DNA from: Corydoras sp. C115 | Lineage: Eukaryota > Chordata > Actinopteri > Siluriformes > Callichthyidae | Length of the DNA: 64,000 nucleotides | Direction of reading: 5' to 3' | Assembly (NCBI GenBank): GCA_019802505.1 | Contig: JAFMOC010000007.1 | Location: forward strand, 5,948,501 to 6,012,500 | Made by a program: the position numbers and the translations under genes | The notes under the pieces: model-generated | What the model was told of the DNA's origin: nothing | The model's input: the letters and a program-made list of their open reading frames with translations, nothing else | Databases searched by the model: none | In this document: in pieces, positions 61,846 to 64,000 of the stretch | How the letters are laid out: each line of letters opens with the position of its first letter | How positions within the stretch are numbered: the first letter of the stretch is position 1

Positions 61846-62323
61846 AGGTCTGAGTCTGAGCTCCACTTCAGCGACGCAGAGTTGCTTTCTGTGTGACTAA
61901 TCATTCACTCCAGAAGCTGGATGCTGTTCCCATACTGCAGTTAGATCTGTGCACAGCGCCTGCGTCGCTTATGCGTCTAAATGCAAATTGCAAACGAAAC
62001 AAATAAGAACCCAAACAAAGATGTACAAATTCTTGAAAAGACTTTTTCATTTTTGCATTTCTTAACAGTATAAGTAGTCTACTTAATAACCATTTCATAG
62101 CAGATACAGGAACCCCAAAATGTAGGCCTTTGTTTAAATTATTGTTGGAGAGGAGCCTAGATTTTTCTCTATGAACAAAGCGGATGAAATGAGCAGGAAC
62201 AAAACGCTGCTTTTCGCTGGTTTTAAAAATTATGCCAGGATTTTTTTCTAATCCCATTAGGATCCTATAAGGGAAAAAAATCCCTCCCTTCTGTCAAAGA
62301 GAAAGCATTGACGCAAGCGCCTT

Positions 62324-62331
62324 TGACGTCA
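62324..62331. promoter_or_regulatory. Palindromic CRE (TGACGTCA), site 2
   Basis: Full cAMP-response element in the context CTTTGACGTCAGTAGCTG inside the CpG-rich region, close to a GCCAAT box (near 62363). Confidence 0.6.
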
Positions 62332-62907
62332 GTAGCTGCGGTGAATGGGAGGAAAGCGGAGCGCCAATAGCCTGTTGGACGAAAGCGTTCGTCACTGGCA
62401 TTAGTAGAGAATGCTAGGCAGAAAAGAGTAACAGCAATAAAAGCCTTTATGCGCCGTGTTAATTCGAAAAAGTGCTAGTGTACACCACAAAATATATGGT
62501 TGGATTGAAAGATAATCATAAACCATCTTTCAAATAGTAACCCCTCTATAATCTTTAATCATTTATATCAGCATGTAGGGTGGCGTCGCTTTTCAGTTTT
62601 TTTCACGTCTTGTGAAATCGCTCCAGCACTGCATTCCATTATTTAAATCACTGGCTCTCACTTGTTGAATCCCAGCGGGTGCGAACGCACTCTTTCTTTG
62701 AGGTTGGCCTGACTCCAGAAAGAGAGAGAGGGAGCGAGAGGGAGTGAGTTTTCTCTGGTTCAACAGGTGCGTCTACCCAAAATGAACCAAAAGACGAAAA
62801 TAAATAAATGTTTGTCATTAAGAAAAGCCCACAGTCTAAATAGGACTATGAAAAGGCGTTGTTTTTTTGGCTGACAGTAAAGAAGTGTCTATTTTCTAGT
62901 GTTGTTT

Positions 62908-62928
62908 TTTTTTTTTTTTTTTTTTTTG
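62908..62928. repeat. Poly(T) tract
   Basis: About 21 T within the promoter-like region, followed by GCGTGATGC. No associated retroelement body was found. Confidence 0.8.
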
Positions 62929-63073
62929 CGTGATGCTTCATCCTTATTTTTCTCCCATTACTTGGCATGCTGCATTTGTCGTGTCTCTGGACGATTGCGT
63001 GAAATAAGTAAGTAATGCTATCCTTTCACTCGATTTGAGCGGCAGCATTGATGCAGTTTGCGGAGGAGGCCAC

Positions 63074-63081
63074 TGACGTCA
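63074..63081. promoter_or_regulatory. Palindromic CRE (TGACGTCA), site 3
   Basis: Full cAMP-response element in the context CACTGACGTCATTAGCTGGT. It shares TAGCTG downstream with site 2. Confidence 0.6.
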
Positions 63082-63259
63082 TTAGCTGGTGAAGGCAAAA
63101 GCATCAACCCCCATTCTTTGCGACCCTTTATTTACAGAAAACCCAGCAAGTCCCCGCGTACCGTTAAAAGCCCCTGGTCACTTGGGCTGGAAGTTCGTGA
63201 GAGTTTTAGCACTTCGAGACAGCTGTTAAAAACAAACCATGCAATTTGACTCAACGCGC

Positions 63260-63273
63260 GTTTCCCTAGCAAC
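63260..63273 (+). promoter_or_regulatory. RFX X-box motif
   Basis: GTTTCCCTAGCAAC matches 13 of 14 positions of the X-box consensus RYYNYYATRRNRAC, with both half sites intact, in the most CpG-rich part of the window. Confidence 0.5.
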
Positions 63274-64000
63274 CGTCTCAGCAAGTTTCACGGACAAGTT
63301 GGTGAGCGCGTCTTTGAATCGTCGTCGGTGCGCCGCTGTTTGCGCCAAAATTAAAGGTACGACGCGGTGCCTAGCCGCCCACAGCCCGGCCGCCTGGCTG
63401 ATTTGTCTCTCTAAACCTCACATCAAAGGATCCCCAATGCATCTCCTTTCCGACAGAGAGATTTCTACGTAATACACCCTAGCTGTACTCCTAAGTCCTG
63501 CCACTGTTACAAAGTCGCACCTCCGGCGGAGAGCAAAACTTCAGGCGTTTTCAGGTCCAAAATAGAGCGAGCGCACACGGCGTGAACACGCTGATCATGT
63601 CAGTCAAAATAATGGACACTCTAGAGGCCAGCAGAAGAACGCCAGAGAGAGCGGCGTGGACTGCGGGAGCGCGAAGGATGCTGTGGACGCGCGCTTTCCT
63701 GTCCCACTATAATCCCGGGCACACGTGACTGGATAAATCACTCCGTGGACTTGTTTCATCATTCCTCAGAGGGAAAGCGCGGTACGACTTTCTACACGAC
63801 CGAGCGTGTTTCCCTCCCGTCGCGCTGCTCATATTCACTATGTGCAGGCTTTCCCTGCTTTAGTAGCCTCCGCTGTGCTCGCACCTGCCAACTTTTTCCC
63901 GAGCGTCCTGATGTCGACGCGAGAAGCAGCAGAAGCAGCAGCTGATTGAACACACGTGGACAGCCACATGGACCACAGTGCATCGAATTCCTTTAATCAC

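Larger units (their letters stand above)
61600..64000. promoter_or_regulatory. CpG-rich promoter-like region of the next gene
   Basis: From about 61.6 kb, and especially after 63.2 kb, CpG density rises sharply over the AT-rich background. The region carries CREs (62324-62331 and 63074-63081), an RFX X-box (63260-63273), a CACGTG E-box near 63724 and CCAAT-like motifs. No coding exon with splice sites or a recognised protein was found on either strand. In human the gene beyond TBXT on this side is PDE10A, in the same orientation, so this may be the pde10a 5' region. That is a synteny inference. Confidence 0.5.

Noticed and set aside
61901..62257. 118-codon minus-strand frame in the CpG-rich region
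   Set aside because: No recognisable domain, no family resemblance, and no supporting splice or start context.

Overview
The window is a stretch of a ray-finned fish (teleost) nuclear genome. It is AT-rich, with short exons in long introns, (TA)n microsatellites, many copies of a tRNA-derived SINE of the DANA/Mermaid type, other tRNA-headed SINEs, L2-like LINE 3' ends and a non-autonomous Tc1/mariner element. The repeat mix suggests an ostariophysan, possibly a catfish, but this is an inference. No bacterial, viral or CRISPR features were seen.

Five protein-coding loci lie on the + strand. (1) 922-4629: the last five coding exons of rps6ka2 (RSK3), from the catalytic loop of the C-terminal kinase domain to the stop. 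(2) 9395-22858: a complete eight-exon sft2d1 (161 aa Golgi tetraspan protein). (3) 24953-25705: single-exon prr18 (250 aa) in a GC-rich island with a TATA box and a poly(A) signal. (4) 32607 to about 49188: a twelve-exon gene I do not recognise (about 438 aa, coiled-coil), with an RFX X-box-like promoter motif. (5) 50171-54844: a complete eight-exon tbxt/brachyury (435 aa), probably the teleost tbxtb copy. The order rps6ka2-sft2d1-prr18-tbxt matches human 6q27 in order and orientation, except that MPC1 is not seen between rps6ka2 and sft2d1 and the unrecognised gene sits between prr18 and tbxt.

Downstream of tbxt, 54.8-61 kb is intergenic and repeat-rich. From about 61.6 kb to the end the sequence becomes CpG-rich and carries cAMP-response elements, an RFX site and E-boxes, so it looks like the promoter/5' region of the next gene. 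By synteny that gene may be PDE10A, but no coding exon is visible.

Most non-coding structure is repeats. Several record their own history through target-site duplications, a nested insertion, a 5'-truncated SINE, and a pair of repeat copies where one shows the empty site of a SINE insertion in the other. The genes are not an operon: they are separately transcribed and only share conserved synteny.
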